A DNA stretch of 11,652 nt from an uncultured Alphaproteobacteria bacterium (GCA_913031555.1 CAJWDO010000032.1:1-11652), one strand, 5' to 3'. Shown: positions 1 through 7,105, counted from the stretch's first letter. Notes: a model not told the origin generated them from the letters alone. Made by a program: numbers and translations.

Positions 1-54
1 GGCAGAGCGCTCGTTCTTTCCGACCGTCACACACCACGGCGCTCTTGCGCGCAG

Positions 55-135
55 GCGACATCCAAGCTGTACATTGTGATGGAGAACTGCTCCGGCGGAG
101 ACCTGGCCTCGCTCATCAAACGGTACCGGCAACAG
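55..135 (+). other. Probable single exon of a eukaryotic NEK/NIMA-type protein kinase (foreign fragment)
   Basis: Reading from 55, the frame gives ATSKLYIVMENCSGGD followed by LASLIKRYRQQ. This matches the hinge region of NEK-family Ser/Thr kinases, where LYIVMEYC.GGDLAS is a hallmark. The match is bracketed by possible splice signals: a pyrimidine-containing stretch ending in CAG at 52-54, and CAG|GTCCGT at 133-141. Upstream of 55 the same frame stays open but no longer looks like a kinase, and downstream it hits TGA at 145-147. Both facts fit an exon flanked by introns. Nothing here belongs to the bacterial gene that follows. The family match is recognition by eye; the exon boundaries and the eukaryotic origin are inference. 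Confidence 0.5.
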
Positions 136-150
136 GTCCGTGCGTGAAGG

Positions 151-1218
151 TTGACGTTTCGTGATACGCTTCGGGCTGTCTTGACCGGGCGCGGATGCGA
201 ATGGCAGGGAAAGCACCTGGACGAGCTTCGCGTGACGATCAACAGCGATGTCGCCCTCTATATCCTGAACCATAAACGTGATGCCATCAGCGCAATGGAA
301 GAGCGGTTCGGGATGCGGATCATGATCCTGGCCGGTGACAGGTTGATCGCGACCGAGCATGAGGCCGAGCGGGTAGGCTTTCAGGGCAATAACAACCGCA
401 AACCGGCAAAGCCGGTCAAAAAGGAAGCCGCGCCGGCCGAAAGCTCCGACGAGGAGACACCGGACAGTCCGGAGGAGGAAACCGGCGAGGATGAGCAGCC
501 GAAACGGCGCAAGCGTGGCCGTCGCGGTGGGCGGCGGCGGCGGCGGCGCGGCGGTGAGGCCGATGATAACGCGGTCGAGGCAGCGTCAGCGGATGATGGT
601 GCTGATGTGCCCGCCAATGATGATCAGCCGGATACCGATGCCAAGTCCGACGCAGCAGCTGAAGACGGCGACAGCGGTTCCGAGACCAAGACACGCGGCA
701 AGTCGCGTGGCAGATCACGTGGCCGTCGGAAGGCAGATGCCGTGGCGATTGAAGATGGTGCCGGCGAGAGCGCTGACGCCGCGCCCGTAGAAACAGCTGA
801 GGCGGGTGAAACCGAGGCCGGATCCGAAGCTCAACCGAAGCGGCGGACCCGCAAGAAAGCCGCCAGAACCGCTGAAACACCAGATGTGGATGCGCCTGCC
901 GAAGACAGCGGCGATAACGCAACCGGCGCGCCGGAATCCGTGAAAGAGGCACCGGCGAAGAAAAAGACCACGCGTGCAAAGGCCACGAAGTCAGCTGGAA
1001 CAACCAAGAAGAAAGCTGCCAAGAAGACTGTCAAGAAGGCCGCAAAGGCAAAATCATCCGACGACGCACCGGCAGCCGAGCCACCGGCATCGGGTGGCGG
1101 TGATGATAGCGACAGCGCCGCGTCACGCGCGCCGATCAGTTCGGCCCCGCAGGATGTTGTCGAGGTTGGCCAGAACGACCCGTCGACAAAGCGAAAAGGT
1201 TGGTGGAACCGCGGCTGA
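151..1218 (+). CDS. rne: Ribonuclease E, C-terminal part only (5' end missing)
   Basis: This is the C-terminal end of the endoribonuclease that initiates mRNA decay, processes rRNA and scaffolds the RNA degradosome. Residues about 20-75 match the end of the RNase E/G catalytic half, with DVALYILNHKRDAI and EERFGMRIMIL. The rest is a disordered tail: acidic stretches (about 99-117), an Arg-rich RNA-binding block (118-134, runs of R and G), then Ala/Glu/Lys-rich and Lys-rich blocks (about 275-310). It ends in KRKGWWNRG. In Caulobacter the RNase E C-terminal GWW peptide docks into PNPase. The S1 and DNase I-like domains are absent, so perhaps 500 or more residues are lost. The TTG at 151 is only the first possible start after an in-frame TGA at 145-147, and is unlikely to be the real start. 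The bacterial sequence joins foreign DNA somewhere between about 137 and 200. The call is sure; the 5' boundary is not. Confidence 0.88.
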   Translation: MTFRDTLRAVLTGRGCEWQGKHLDELRVTINSDVALYILNHKRDAISAMEERFGMRIMILAGDRLIATEHEAERVGFQGNNNRKPAKPVKKEAAPAESSDEETPDSPEEETGEDEQPKRRKRGRRGGRRRRRRGGEADDNAVEAASADDGADVPANDDQPDTDAKSDAAAEDGDSGSETKTRGKSRGRSRGRRKADAVAIEDGAGESADAAPVETAEAGETEAGSEAQPKRRTRKKAARTAETPDVDAPAEDSGDNATGAPESVKEAPAKKKTTRAKATKSAGTTKKKAAKKTVKKAAKAKSSDDAPAAEPPASGGGDDSDSAASRAPISSAPQDVVEVGQNDPSTKRKGWWNRG

Positions 1219-1232
1219 CGCCACCGCACCGC

Positions 1233-2453
1233 CTATCGCGATGCCAGAAACTTCGGAAGCCAGTCGTTGATCCTGCGACTGGCTTCTTTCATGTCCCGGG
1301 TGCTGCCGGCAAAGGACAGCCTCAGATGCCGGTGCCCCTGTTGCTGGTCGAAATCAACCCCCGGCGTGCAGGCGACATGCGCCTCGTGAAGCATGGCCTC
1401 GGCCAACCTGACCGAATCCGGCCCATTCGGACCCGGCGTCTTCGTGCCAAGATTGCTGATATCGGCATAGAGGTAGAAGGCGCCGTCAGACGGCGCGAGA
1501 TTGCCAAGAAATTCATCGGGCAGCTCGCGGATCAGGACATCGCGGTTCTCGCGGTACCGGTCGACATGGCGATCAAGGGACGGATAATCATCGAAAGCAG
1601 CCATTGCTCCGGCCTGCATCGGACGCGGCGGCCCGATATAGAGATTCTGTGCCAGCCGCTCAACCGTCTCCAGCAGGTCCGGCGGGAAAATCGCCCAGCC
1701 GACACGCCAACCTGTCATACAGTAATATTTCGAGAATGAATTGACGATGATGGCGCTGTCGCTGAAGGACAGCGCAGTTGCGGGGCGGGCACCGAAAGTC
1801 AGCCCGTGATAGATCTCGTCCATGATCAGGCGAACGCCGTTGCGATCACACCATTCGCAGATGGATTTTACCTCTTCATCCGACATCACGACTCCTGTCG
1901 GATTGGCCGGACTGGCAAGCAGGATACCGTCCGGCAGCGGCGCGTCACCGGCCGTCAGTGCCTCAAGGTCGGGAACCCAGCCTTCCTCGGCGCGGGCCGG
2001 CAGCAACATCGGTTCGATCCCCAGCGCCAACATCAGATTGCGATAGGCCGGATAGCCCGGCGTCGCCAGCGCGATACGATCACCTCGATCAAAAGCGGCG
2101 AGAAAAGCCAGCGCGAAGCCAAGCGATGATCCGGGGGTGATCACGATCTGGTCCGGGTCGGCGGCAACACCATAGAAATCGCCATAATGCGCGGCGATAC
2201 GCCGGCGCAGCGCGGTCTCGCCGAATGCCAGTGAATATCCATGTGTCGAGGTTTTTGCCAGCGCACTTGTCAGTGCGCGGTTCACCGCCTCGGGTGGCGG
2301 CGATGATGGCTGGCCGACTTCGAGATGAACCACATTCGTGCCCGCCGCCTCAAGTTGGCTCGACGCGTTCATCACAGCCATGGCGAGAAAGGCGGGAACC
2401 GAATTCGTCGAGGTCGTTTTCAACGGCATGAAATGACAATCCATACTAGCCAT
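1233..2453 (-). CDS. PLP-dependent class I/II aminotransferase
   Basis: Fold type I aminotransferase of the aspartate aminotransferase superfamily, cytosolic, moving an amino group between an amino acid and a 2-oxo acid. The full-length 406-residue chain shows the N-terminal LEVGQPSSPPP, the cofactor-binding ASPANPTG (N184), MDEIYHG (D212, which pairs with the pyridine nitrogen), SFSKYYCMTGWRVGW with Schiff-base Lys242, and the carboxylate-binding Arg378 in HLRLSF. The substrate cannot be told from sequence; many members are annotated loosely as AspC-like. Three in-frame ATGs lie close together (2453, 2444, 2429). The first two sit in a 9-bp tandem duplication and none has a clear Shine-Dalgarno, so the start is uncertain; homologues would favour 2429 (MPLKTT). 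The gene converges on rne with a 14-base gap and diverges from the M48 protease gene. Confidence 0.9.
   Translation of the reverse strand: MASMDCHFMPLKTTSTNSVPAFLAMAVMNASSQLEAAGTNVVHLEVGQPSSPPPEAVNRALTSALAKTSTHGYSLAFGETALRRRIAAHYGDFYGVAADPDQIVITPGSSLGFALAFLAAFDRGDRIALATPGYPAYRNLMLALGIEPMLLPARAEEGWVPDLEALTAGDAPLPDGILLASPANPTGVVMSDEEVKSICEWCDRNGVRLIMDEIYHGLTFGARPATALSFSDSAIIVNSFSKYYCMTGWRVGWAIFPPDLLETVERLAQNLYIGPPRPMQAGAMAAFDDYPSLDRHVDRYRENRDVLIRELPDEFLGNLAPSDGAFYLYADISNLGTKTPGPNGPDSVRLAEAMLHEAHVACTPGVDFDQQQGHRHLRLSFAGSTRDMKEASRRINDWLPKFLASR
1256..1290 (+). terminator. Probable rho-independent terminator of rne, inside the 3' end of the aminotransferase gene
   Basis: GAAGCCAGTCG (1256-1266) and CGACTGGCTTC (1276-1286) form a perfect 11-bp stem with a 9-nt loop, followed on the plus strand by TTTC. 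It lies 38 bases after the rne stop codon. On the minus strand the stem is followed by CGAAG with no T-run, so it reads as a terminator for rne only. It is built from coding sequence of the convergent aminotransferase (codons for EASRRINDWL). The short U-tract is the weak point. Confidence 0.55.
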
Positions 2454-2458
2454 ACTAG
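2441..2458. repeat. 9-bp perfect tandem duplication carrying two alternative start codons
   Basis: CCATACTAG occurs twice back to back (2441-2449, 2450-2458). On the minus strand each copy supplies an ATG in the aminotransferase frame (codons at 2444 and 2453), so the repeat adds MAS to the N-terminus if the first is used. Confidence 0.85.
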
Positions 2459-2555
2459 TGCGAAATCACGGTTGCGTGATATCAGATAAGCCGTCAAAGC
2501 GCCACAAATGTGCGATAGTAACAACAATTATCTGGATCGCAGGACGGGGTATCCA
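2459..2555. promoter_or_regulatory. Divergent intergenic region between the aminotransferase and the M48 protease
   Basis: About 100 relatively AT-rich bases must hold promoters in both directions. On the plus strand AGGACGGGG (2541-2549) is a good ribosome binding site, 6 bases before the ATG at 2556. This favours 2556 over the upstream in-frame ATG at 2508. I cannot assign -35/-10 elements with confidence. Confidence 0.4.
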
Positions 2556-3929
2556 ATGCTCAGCCTCTTCAAAACTGGTCGATTAAGCGCCCAATTATGC
2601 GCCATCGCTCTGGTGACAGCCGGTTTTGCGGCCGGTTTTGCAACCTTTGTCAGCGTACCGGCATCGGCGGGAATGATCAGGGATACCGAGATCGAGGCAG
2701 GCCTGCGGGAATTGTTGCAACCACTTGAGGTGGCGGCAGGATACGCCCCGGGCAGCGTTGATGTGCGGGTTATACTCGACCCCAGCTACAATGCCTTCGT
2801 CGCCGGCAAGCGGTTGATCTATTTCCATTCGGGACTGATCGTCGAATCGACATCATCACTCGAGACAATCGGCGTGATGGCGCACGAGCTTGGCCACATC
2901 AAGGAAGGTCATGTTCAACGCATCAGCGATGACCTGAAGCAGGCAAGCGGTGCCGCCGCCCTGGCCACGGTGGCGGCCATCGCCATTGCCGCTGGCGGTG
3001 GCGGCGATGCGGCTGCCGGTGTGCTGATCGGCGGCAATGACCACGCAACACGCGGCTTTCTGGCCTCGCGCCGCCGTGCCGAGGCGGTGGCCGATGAAAT
3101 CGGTCTGCAATTGCTTGAGAAGACCGAGCTTTCCGCCGTTGGACTGCGCGACCTGATGCAGCGCCTGGCCCGCCAACGAAGCCTTCCCGAAAGCCGCCAG
3201 TCACCCTATTACTCGACGCACCCCGGCGCGGCAGAACGGCTACAGACCTTTCAGGATCACCTGAACCAGTCACCGCACAGTGACAACGCGCCCCCACTGA
3301 CGGCGGAAGAGCTGTTCGCGCGCATCAGGGCGAAGATGATCGCCTGGACCGAATCCCCGCTGCGGGTGAAATCAACGGAAGCGAACAAGGCCCCGAACGA
3401 GGCCATCGGCACCTATATGCGCGCCATCGCCGATTATCGCCGCGGCGATTTGCGCACGGCGCTGTCCCTCATGGACACGCTCATAGCCAACCGGCCGGGC
3501 GATGCGTATTTCCATGAATTCAGGGGTGACATCCTGTTCGCGCTGGCCCAACCGGACGAAGCCGCCATGGCCTATGAAAGGGCGCTGGACCTGCGCCCCG
3601 TCAGCGCGCTGATCCAGATCAATCTCGGGCGGGCGCTGATCGCCAGCGGCGGTGCGACCAATCTTTGGCGGGCCATCACCGCCCTTGAGTCAGCGCATGA
3701 CAACGAGGCCAAATGGGCGTTCCTGCATCGTCAATATGGCATCGCGCTTGGCAAATCCGGGCGTATTGCCGAGGCCGACCTTGCCCTCGCCAACGAGGCG
3801 ATCCTTCTGAATGACGGGCCACGCGCCGCACGGCTCGCACGCCGTGTCATGGCCGTGGACGGGCTGGATCCGGTGCTGCACCGCCGCGCCAGCGACATCG
3901 TGTTCCGCTACAGCACCACTCAGGAATAG
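2556..3929 (+). CDS. Secreted M48 family zinc metalloprotease with TPR-like C-terminal region (BepA/YfgC-like)
   Basis: Periplasmic zinc protease of the M48 family, related to BepA/YfgC, which degrades or chaperones misassembled outer-membrane proteins. From the ATG at 2556 the protein is 457 aa. Residues 1-38 form a signal peptide ending PASA|G, with an AGFA-AGFA repeat in its hydrophobic core. The zinc motif HELGH is at 110-114 and the third ligand is probably Glu176 in AEAVADEIG. An Ala/Gly-rich hydrophobic stretch (about 133-160) follows the active site, as in BepA. From about 280 on there are helical TPR-like repeats (DAYFHEFRGDILFALAQ, EAAMAYERALDLRPVS) that probably bind substrate. The upstream ATG at 2508 would add 16 unusual residues and lacks a ribosome site. 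The dsbA-like gene follows about 80 bases downstream on the same strand, suggesting joint envelope quality-control work. The true partner substrate is unknown. Confidence 0.9.
   Translation: MLSLFKTGRLSAQLCAIALVTAGFAAGFATFVSVPASAGMIRDTEIEAGLRELLQPLEVAAGYAPGSVDVRVILDPSYNAFVAGKRLIYFHSGLIVESTSSLETIGVMAHELGHIKEGHVQRISDDLKQASGAAALATVAAIAIAAGGGGDAAAGVLIGGNDHATRGFLASRRRAEAVADEIGLQLLEKTELSAVGLRDLMQRLARQRSLPESRQSPYYSTHPGAAERLQTFQDHLNQSPHSDNAPPLTAEELFARIRAKMIAWTESPLRVKSTEANKAPNEAIGTYMRAIADYRRGDLRTALSLMDTLIANRPGDAYFHEFRGDILFALAQPDEAAMAYERALDLRPVSALIQINLGRALIASGGATNLWRAITALESAHDNEAKWAFLHRQYGIALGKSGRIAEADLALANEAILLNDGPRAARLARRVMAVDGLDPVLHRRASDIVFRYSTTQE
2619..2642. repeat. 12-bp near-perfect tandem duplication in the M48 protease signal peptide
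   Basis: GCCGGTTTTGCG (2619-2630) is followed directly by GCCGGTTTTGCA (2631-2642), one mismatch in 12. The two copies encode AGFA-AGFA in the hydrophobic core. Confidence 0.85.
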
Positions 3930-4008
3930 GAAAGCACCCTTGCCGCTAGGCAAAGCCGTCGGCGATTGGTATATCTTGCCGCAACATCGCAACAGGAGCC
4001 ACAGCATC

Positions 4009-4758
4009 ATGATCCGCAATCTTGCCAGCCGCAATCTTGCCAGATTGACCGCCTGCCTCATGGCGGCGCTGTGCGTCACCATCTGGGCCAGCCTGCCGGC
4101 CACCGCGGACATCAAGGATGCCGACCGCGCGACACTCGACAAGATGATTGGCGACTATATACGTGCCAATCCAGAGGTGGTCCGCGAGGCCCTTCTCTCG
4201 CTTGCCGAGCGCGAGACTGCCGAGCGCCGTAAGCAGGCGATGGTCATCCTGAAAAATGATGACGGTGATCCGTTTTTCGGCAATCCCGAGGCCAGTTTCG
4301 TAATCTACGAATTCAGCGATTACAATTGCGGCTACTGCAAGCGGGTTTTCACGACATTGCAGGATTTGATTGCCGAAGACGATGATATCAAGCTGGTAGT
4401 CAAGGAATTTCCGATCCTGAGTGAATCCTCGTTGCTGGCGGCACAGGCCGGTATCGCGGCGCAGGCCCAGGGCGTATTTGAAGAATTCCACGTCGCCATG
4501 ATGACCGCGCGTGGCGGCGTCTCGATGGACAGCATTATGACGGCGGCACAATCGGCCGGTGCCGATCTTGACCGGCTACAAGCCGATATGAGCAGCCCCG
4601 CAGTTCAAGCCATCATCTCGCGCACCCGCGCCGCCGCACAGCAGCTGGAGATTTCCGGAACGCCGGGACTGGTGATCGGCCGCCAGATTATTCCCGGGGC
4701 AATCGACCTAGGCCAGATGCGCGAAATCATCGCCGCCGAACGCGCTGCGGACAGCTGA
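4009..4758 (+). CDS. Periplasmic DsbA-family thiol:disulfide oxidoreductase
   Basis: Thioredoxin-fold protein that makes or isomerises disulfide bonds in exported proteins. From the ATG at 4009 it is 249 aa, with AGGAG (3994-3998) about 10 bases upstream; longer starts would run back into the M48 gene. Residues 1-33 form a signal peptide (LPATA|D). A helical segment (about 35-80, IRANPEVVREAL) precedes the fold, as in Com1/DsbA-like and BdbD-like proteins. The active site is CGYC at 107-110 within EFSDYNCGYCKR, and the cis-proline is P219 in SGTPGLVIG. The N-terminal extension and CGYC, rather than CPHC, set it apart from E. coli DsbA; whether it oxidises or isomerises cannot be read from sequence. 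Its signal peptide contains a perfect 15-bp tandem duplication. It sits between the M48 protease gene and aroQ. Confidence 0.9.
   Translation: MIRNLASRNLARLTACLMAALCVTIWASLPATADIKDADRATLDKMIGDYIRANPEVVREALLSLAERETAERRKQAMVILKNDDGDPFFGNPEASFVIYEFSDYNCGYCKRVFTTLQDLIAEDDDIKLVVKEFPILSESSLLAAQAGIAAQAQGVFEEFHVAMMTARGGVSMDSIMTAAQSAGADLDRLQADMSSPAVQAIISRTRAAAQQLEISGTPGLVIGRQIIPGAIDLGQMREIIAAERAADS
4014..4043. repeat. 15-bp perfect tandem duplication in the DsbA-like signal peptide
   Basis: CCGCAATCTTGCCAG is present twice in direct succession (4014-4028, 4029-4043). It encodes RNLAS-RNLAR in the basic N-region of the signal peptide and keeps the reading frame. Confidence 0.9.
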
Positions 4759-4789
4759 GCGATCTCGTAGGCACAACAGGATTTTCAAC

Positions 4790-5242
4790 ATGACGGCATC
4801 GCTAAATATAATGGCCATCAACGGGCCGAACCTGAATATGCTCGGCACCCGCGAGCCTGACATCTATGGTGCTGACACGTTGGCCGACATGGAAGCAAAA
4901 TGCCGGGCCATCTGCGAGGCGGAAGCGGCCACGCTCGACTGGATACAGTCCAATGGTGAGGCCGAGATCGTTACCACCATCCAGCAGGCTGTCGGCAGGG
5001 CAGACTGGATTGTCATCAACGCCGCGGCACTGACCCATACATCTGTGGCATTGCGCGATGCGTTGGCGCTTTTCCCGGGGCAAAAAATCGAAGTTCATCT
5101 TTCCAATGTTCACAAGCGCGAGACCTTCCGGCATCATTCGATGATCTCGGCGGTGGTCGATGGTGTTGTTCTCGGTTTTGGTCCCATGTCATATGTCATG
5201 GCGATCCGGGGTATTCTGGAAATGGCTAGGGAGGCCGAATAA
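4790..5242 (+). CDS. aroQ: 3-dehydroquinate dehydratase, type II
   Basis: Cytosolic enzyme that converts 3-dehydroquinate to 3-dehydroshikimate, third step of the shikimate pathway, acting as a dodecamer in this family. The 150-aa length is typical. Residues expected from the Mycobacterium enzyme are present with an offset of two: N14 and R21 in NGPNLNMLGTREPDIYG, catalytic Y26, N77, H83, E101 and H103 in EVHLSNVH, and R110. The segment at 77-84, normally NP(G/A)xTHTS with an aromatic before the Thr, reads NAAALTHT, so the usual Pro and aromatic residue are replaced. The stop codon abuts the accB start (TAAATG), the usual aroQ-accB-accC arrangement in alphaproteobacteria. Confidence 0.96.
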   Translation: MTASLNIMAINGPNLNMLGTREPDIYGADTLADMEAKCRAICEAEAATLDWIQSNGEAEIVTTIQQAVGRADWIVINAAALTHTSVALRDALALFPGQKIEVHLSNVHKRETFRHHSMISAVVDGVVLGFGPMSYVMAIRGILEMAREAE

Positions 5243-5737
5243 ATGGCAAAGGGGCCAAAGACATCGGGCACGGGCGATACAGCGCTCGTCAAGGCATTGG
5301 CGGACATTCTGGACGAGGCCGGTCTTGCCGAACTCGAATATGAAACGGCCGACCTGTCGGTGAGGCTGTCCCGCGTTACCGGCGCAGCCAGCCCGGCGCC
5401 GGCCGTGGCACCGATTGCCGCCCCGGCGTTGGCTGCCGCCGCACCGGCCAGCACATCTGCCAGCGCATCTGCCAGCACACCGGCAGAGGATATGGCATCC
5501 CATCCGGGAGCCGTCGCCTCACCGATGGTTGGCACCGTCTATGTGGCGGCGGAGCCTGACGCGCCGGCTTTTGTCGCTGTTGGTGATACCGTCAAGAAAG
5601 GCCAGACAGTGCTGATCGTCGAGGCGATGAAGGTGATGAACCCGATCACCGCGCCAACAGATGGCAAGATCACACAGATCATGGTGCAGAATGGTCAGCC
5701 GGTTGAATTCGGCGAAGTGCTGGTCGTTATCGAGTGA
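5243..5737 (+). CDS. accB: Biotin carboxyl carrier protein of acetyl-CoA carboxylase
   Basis: Carries biotin between the carboxylase and carboxyltransferase parts of acetyl-CoA carboxylase, the first committed step of fatty acid synthesis. At 164 aa it has a normal layout: an N-terminal helical part (about 14-45, ALVKALADILDEAGLAELEYE), an Ala/Pro/Ser linker (46-85), and a biotinyl domain (about 90-164) with biotinylated Lys130 in VEAMKVMN and the thumb-containing SPMVGTVYVAAEPDAPAFV. The ATG follows the aroQ stop with no gap, and the TGA stop overlaps the accC ATG by one base, so translation is probably coupled. The linker includes a three-copy 12-bp repeat. Confidence 0.97.
   Translation: MAKGPKTSGTGDTALVKALADILDEAGLAELEYETADLSVRLSRVTGAASPAPAVAPIAAPALAAAAPASTSASASASTPAEDMASHPGAVASPMVGTVYVAAEPDAPAFVAVGDTVKKGQTVLIVEAMKVMNPITAPTDGKITQIMVQNGQPVEFGEVLVVIE
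5447..5482. repeat. Three 12-bp tandem repeats in the accB linker
   Basis: Units GCCAGCACATCT, GCCAGCGCATCT and GCCAGCACACCG follow one another in frame and encode ASTS-ASAS-ASTP. This is a flexible linker where repeat number can vary without harming the fold. Confidence 0.8.
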
Positions 5738-7086
5738 TGTTCAAAAAGATTCTCATAGCCAACCGGGGTGATGTGGCTTTGCGCGTTCTTCGCGCCTGTC
5801 AGGAACTGAAAATCCCGAACGTCGTTGTGCATTCGACGGCGGATGCTGATTCGATGCCGGTTCGCCTTGCCGATGAATCCGTCTGCATCGGCCCACCTTC
5901 AAGTACCGATTCCTATCTCAATGTCGCCTCGATCATCACGGCGGCCGGGATTACCGGCGCTGATGCCGTGCATCCCGGGGTCGGCTTTCTTGCCGAAAAT
6001 GCCGATTTCGCCGAGATTGTCGCGGCGCACGGGCTGACCTTCATCGGGCCGGAGCCACGCCATATCCGGTCGATGGGCGACAAGGTCGAGGCGAAGATCA
6101 CGGCCGCCGATGCCAGTCTACCGCTGGTTCCCGGATCGCCCGGCGCGGTGCCCACGATTGACGAGGCACGGCGCGTCGGTGCCGATGTCGGATACCCGTT
6201 GCTGGTCAAGGCAGCTTCAGGCGGTGGTGGCCGCGGCATGAAAGTCGCCGAGACCGAGGCGGGTCTCGCCGAGGCATTCAGCTCGGCCCGCTCCGAAGCC
6301 AAAGCCGCCTTTGGCGATGACACTGTCTATCTGGAACGCTATCTCGGCCAACCGCGCCATATCGAGGTTCAGGTGATCGCCGACAGCCACGGCAATGTGG
6401 TGCATCTTGGCGAACGCGAATGTTCGATCCAGCGACGTCACCAGAAACTTTTCGAGGAAGCCCCCTCGCCGGTCCTGAGTGCCGAACAGCGGGCAGAAAT
6501 CGGCAGCATCGCGGCGGACGCCACCCGGCGCATGGGCTATCTTGGCGTCGGCACGATGGAATTCCTGTATGAAAATGGTGAGTTCTTTTTCATCGAGATG
6601 AATACGCGTCTGCAGGTTGAACATCCGATCACCGAGGCGGTCACCGGCGTGGACCTTGTCCGCGAGCAGATCAGGATCGCCGCCGGCATGCCGCTGTCCT
6701 TTACCCAGGATGAAGTGAAATTCACTGGCCATGCCATCGAATGCCGGATCAATGCCGAACATCCCGAGACCTTCATGCCGACACCGGGGCGAATCACCGC
6801 CTATCACGCTGCCGGTGGCCCGGGTGTCCGCGTTGATTCCTGTCTTTATGCCGGCTATTCCGTGCCGCCCTATTACGACAGTCTGATTGCCAAACTTATT
6901 GTCTATGGCGATGACCGCGCGCATTGCCTGTCCCGGTTGAAGCGGGCGTTGCAGGAGTTCGTTGTCGAGCCGATCCCGACAACACTTGCCCTGCATGAGA
7001 GGCTGGTCGACGCGCCGGCGGTAATTGACGGAAGTTACAATATCCGCTGGCTTGAAGAGCATTTCCTGAATGACGGTGACGCCTGA
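5737..7086 (+). CDS. accC: Biotin carboxylase subunit of acetyl-CoA carboxylase
   Basis: ATP-grasp enzyme that carboxylates the biotin on AccB using bicarbonate. The ATG at 5737 overlaps the accB stop (TGATG) and gives 449 aa, the same size as E. coli AccC. Landmarks are IANRGDVALR, K116 in MGDKVEAK, the glycine-rich ATP loop at 160-168 (ASGGGGRGMK), H208 and E210 in RHIEVQV, K237 in RRHQKLFEEAP, E275, E287 and N289 in IEMNTRLQVEHP, and R291. An in-frame GTG at 5734 is also possible. The near-invariant HPGYGFLSEN reads HPGVGFLAEN (79-88), replacing Tyr82 and Ser86. aat follows 52 bases later on the same strand. Confidence 0.97.
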   Translation: MFKKILIANRGDVALRVLRACQELKIPNVVVHSTADADSMPVRLADESVCIGPPSSTDSYLNVASIITAAGITGADAVHPGVGFLAENADFAEIVAAHGLTFIGPEPRHIRSMGDKVEAKITAADASLPLVPGSPGAVPTIDEARRVGADVGYPLLVKAASGGGGRGMKVAETEAGLAEAFSSARSEAKAAFGDDTVYLERYLGQPRHIEVQVIADSHGNVVHLGERECSIQRRHQKLFEEAPSPVLSAEQRAEIGSIAADATRRMGYLGVGTMEFLYENGEFFFIEMNTRLQVEHPITEAVTGVDLVREQIRIAAGMPLSFTQDEVKFTGHAIECRINAEHPETFMPTPGRITAYHAAGGPGVRVDSCLYAGYSVPPYYDSLIAKLIVYGDDRAHCLSRLKRALQEFVVEPIPTTLALHERLVDAPAVIDGSYNIRWLEEHFLNDGDA

Positions 7087-7105
7087 CGATTTCGCCTGAC
7101 GATTT
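7080..7105. repeat. 13-bp perfect tandem duplication across the accC stop codon
   Basis: CGCCTGACGATTT occurs twice in direct succession (7080-7092, 7093-7105). The first copy contains the accC TGA, and the second lies in the accC-aat gap and shifts frame by one. Confidence 0.9.

Noticed and set aside
511..555. GGC/CGG-rich run in rne as a microsatellite or regulatory element
   Set aside because: It encodes the Arg/Gly-rich RNA-binding block expected in RNase E tails.
416..1003. Long minus-strand open frame opposite rne (195 codons)
   Set aside because: It lies antisense to the repetitive GC-rich RNase E tail, has Arg/His-rich low-complexity content, no ribosome site and no family resemblance.
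3811..4008. N-terminal extension of the DsbA-like protein back into the M48 gene
   Set aside because: It would overlap M48 codons in another frame and place 66 unrelated residues before a good signal peptide; the ATG at 4009 has its own ribosome site.
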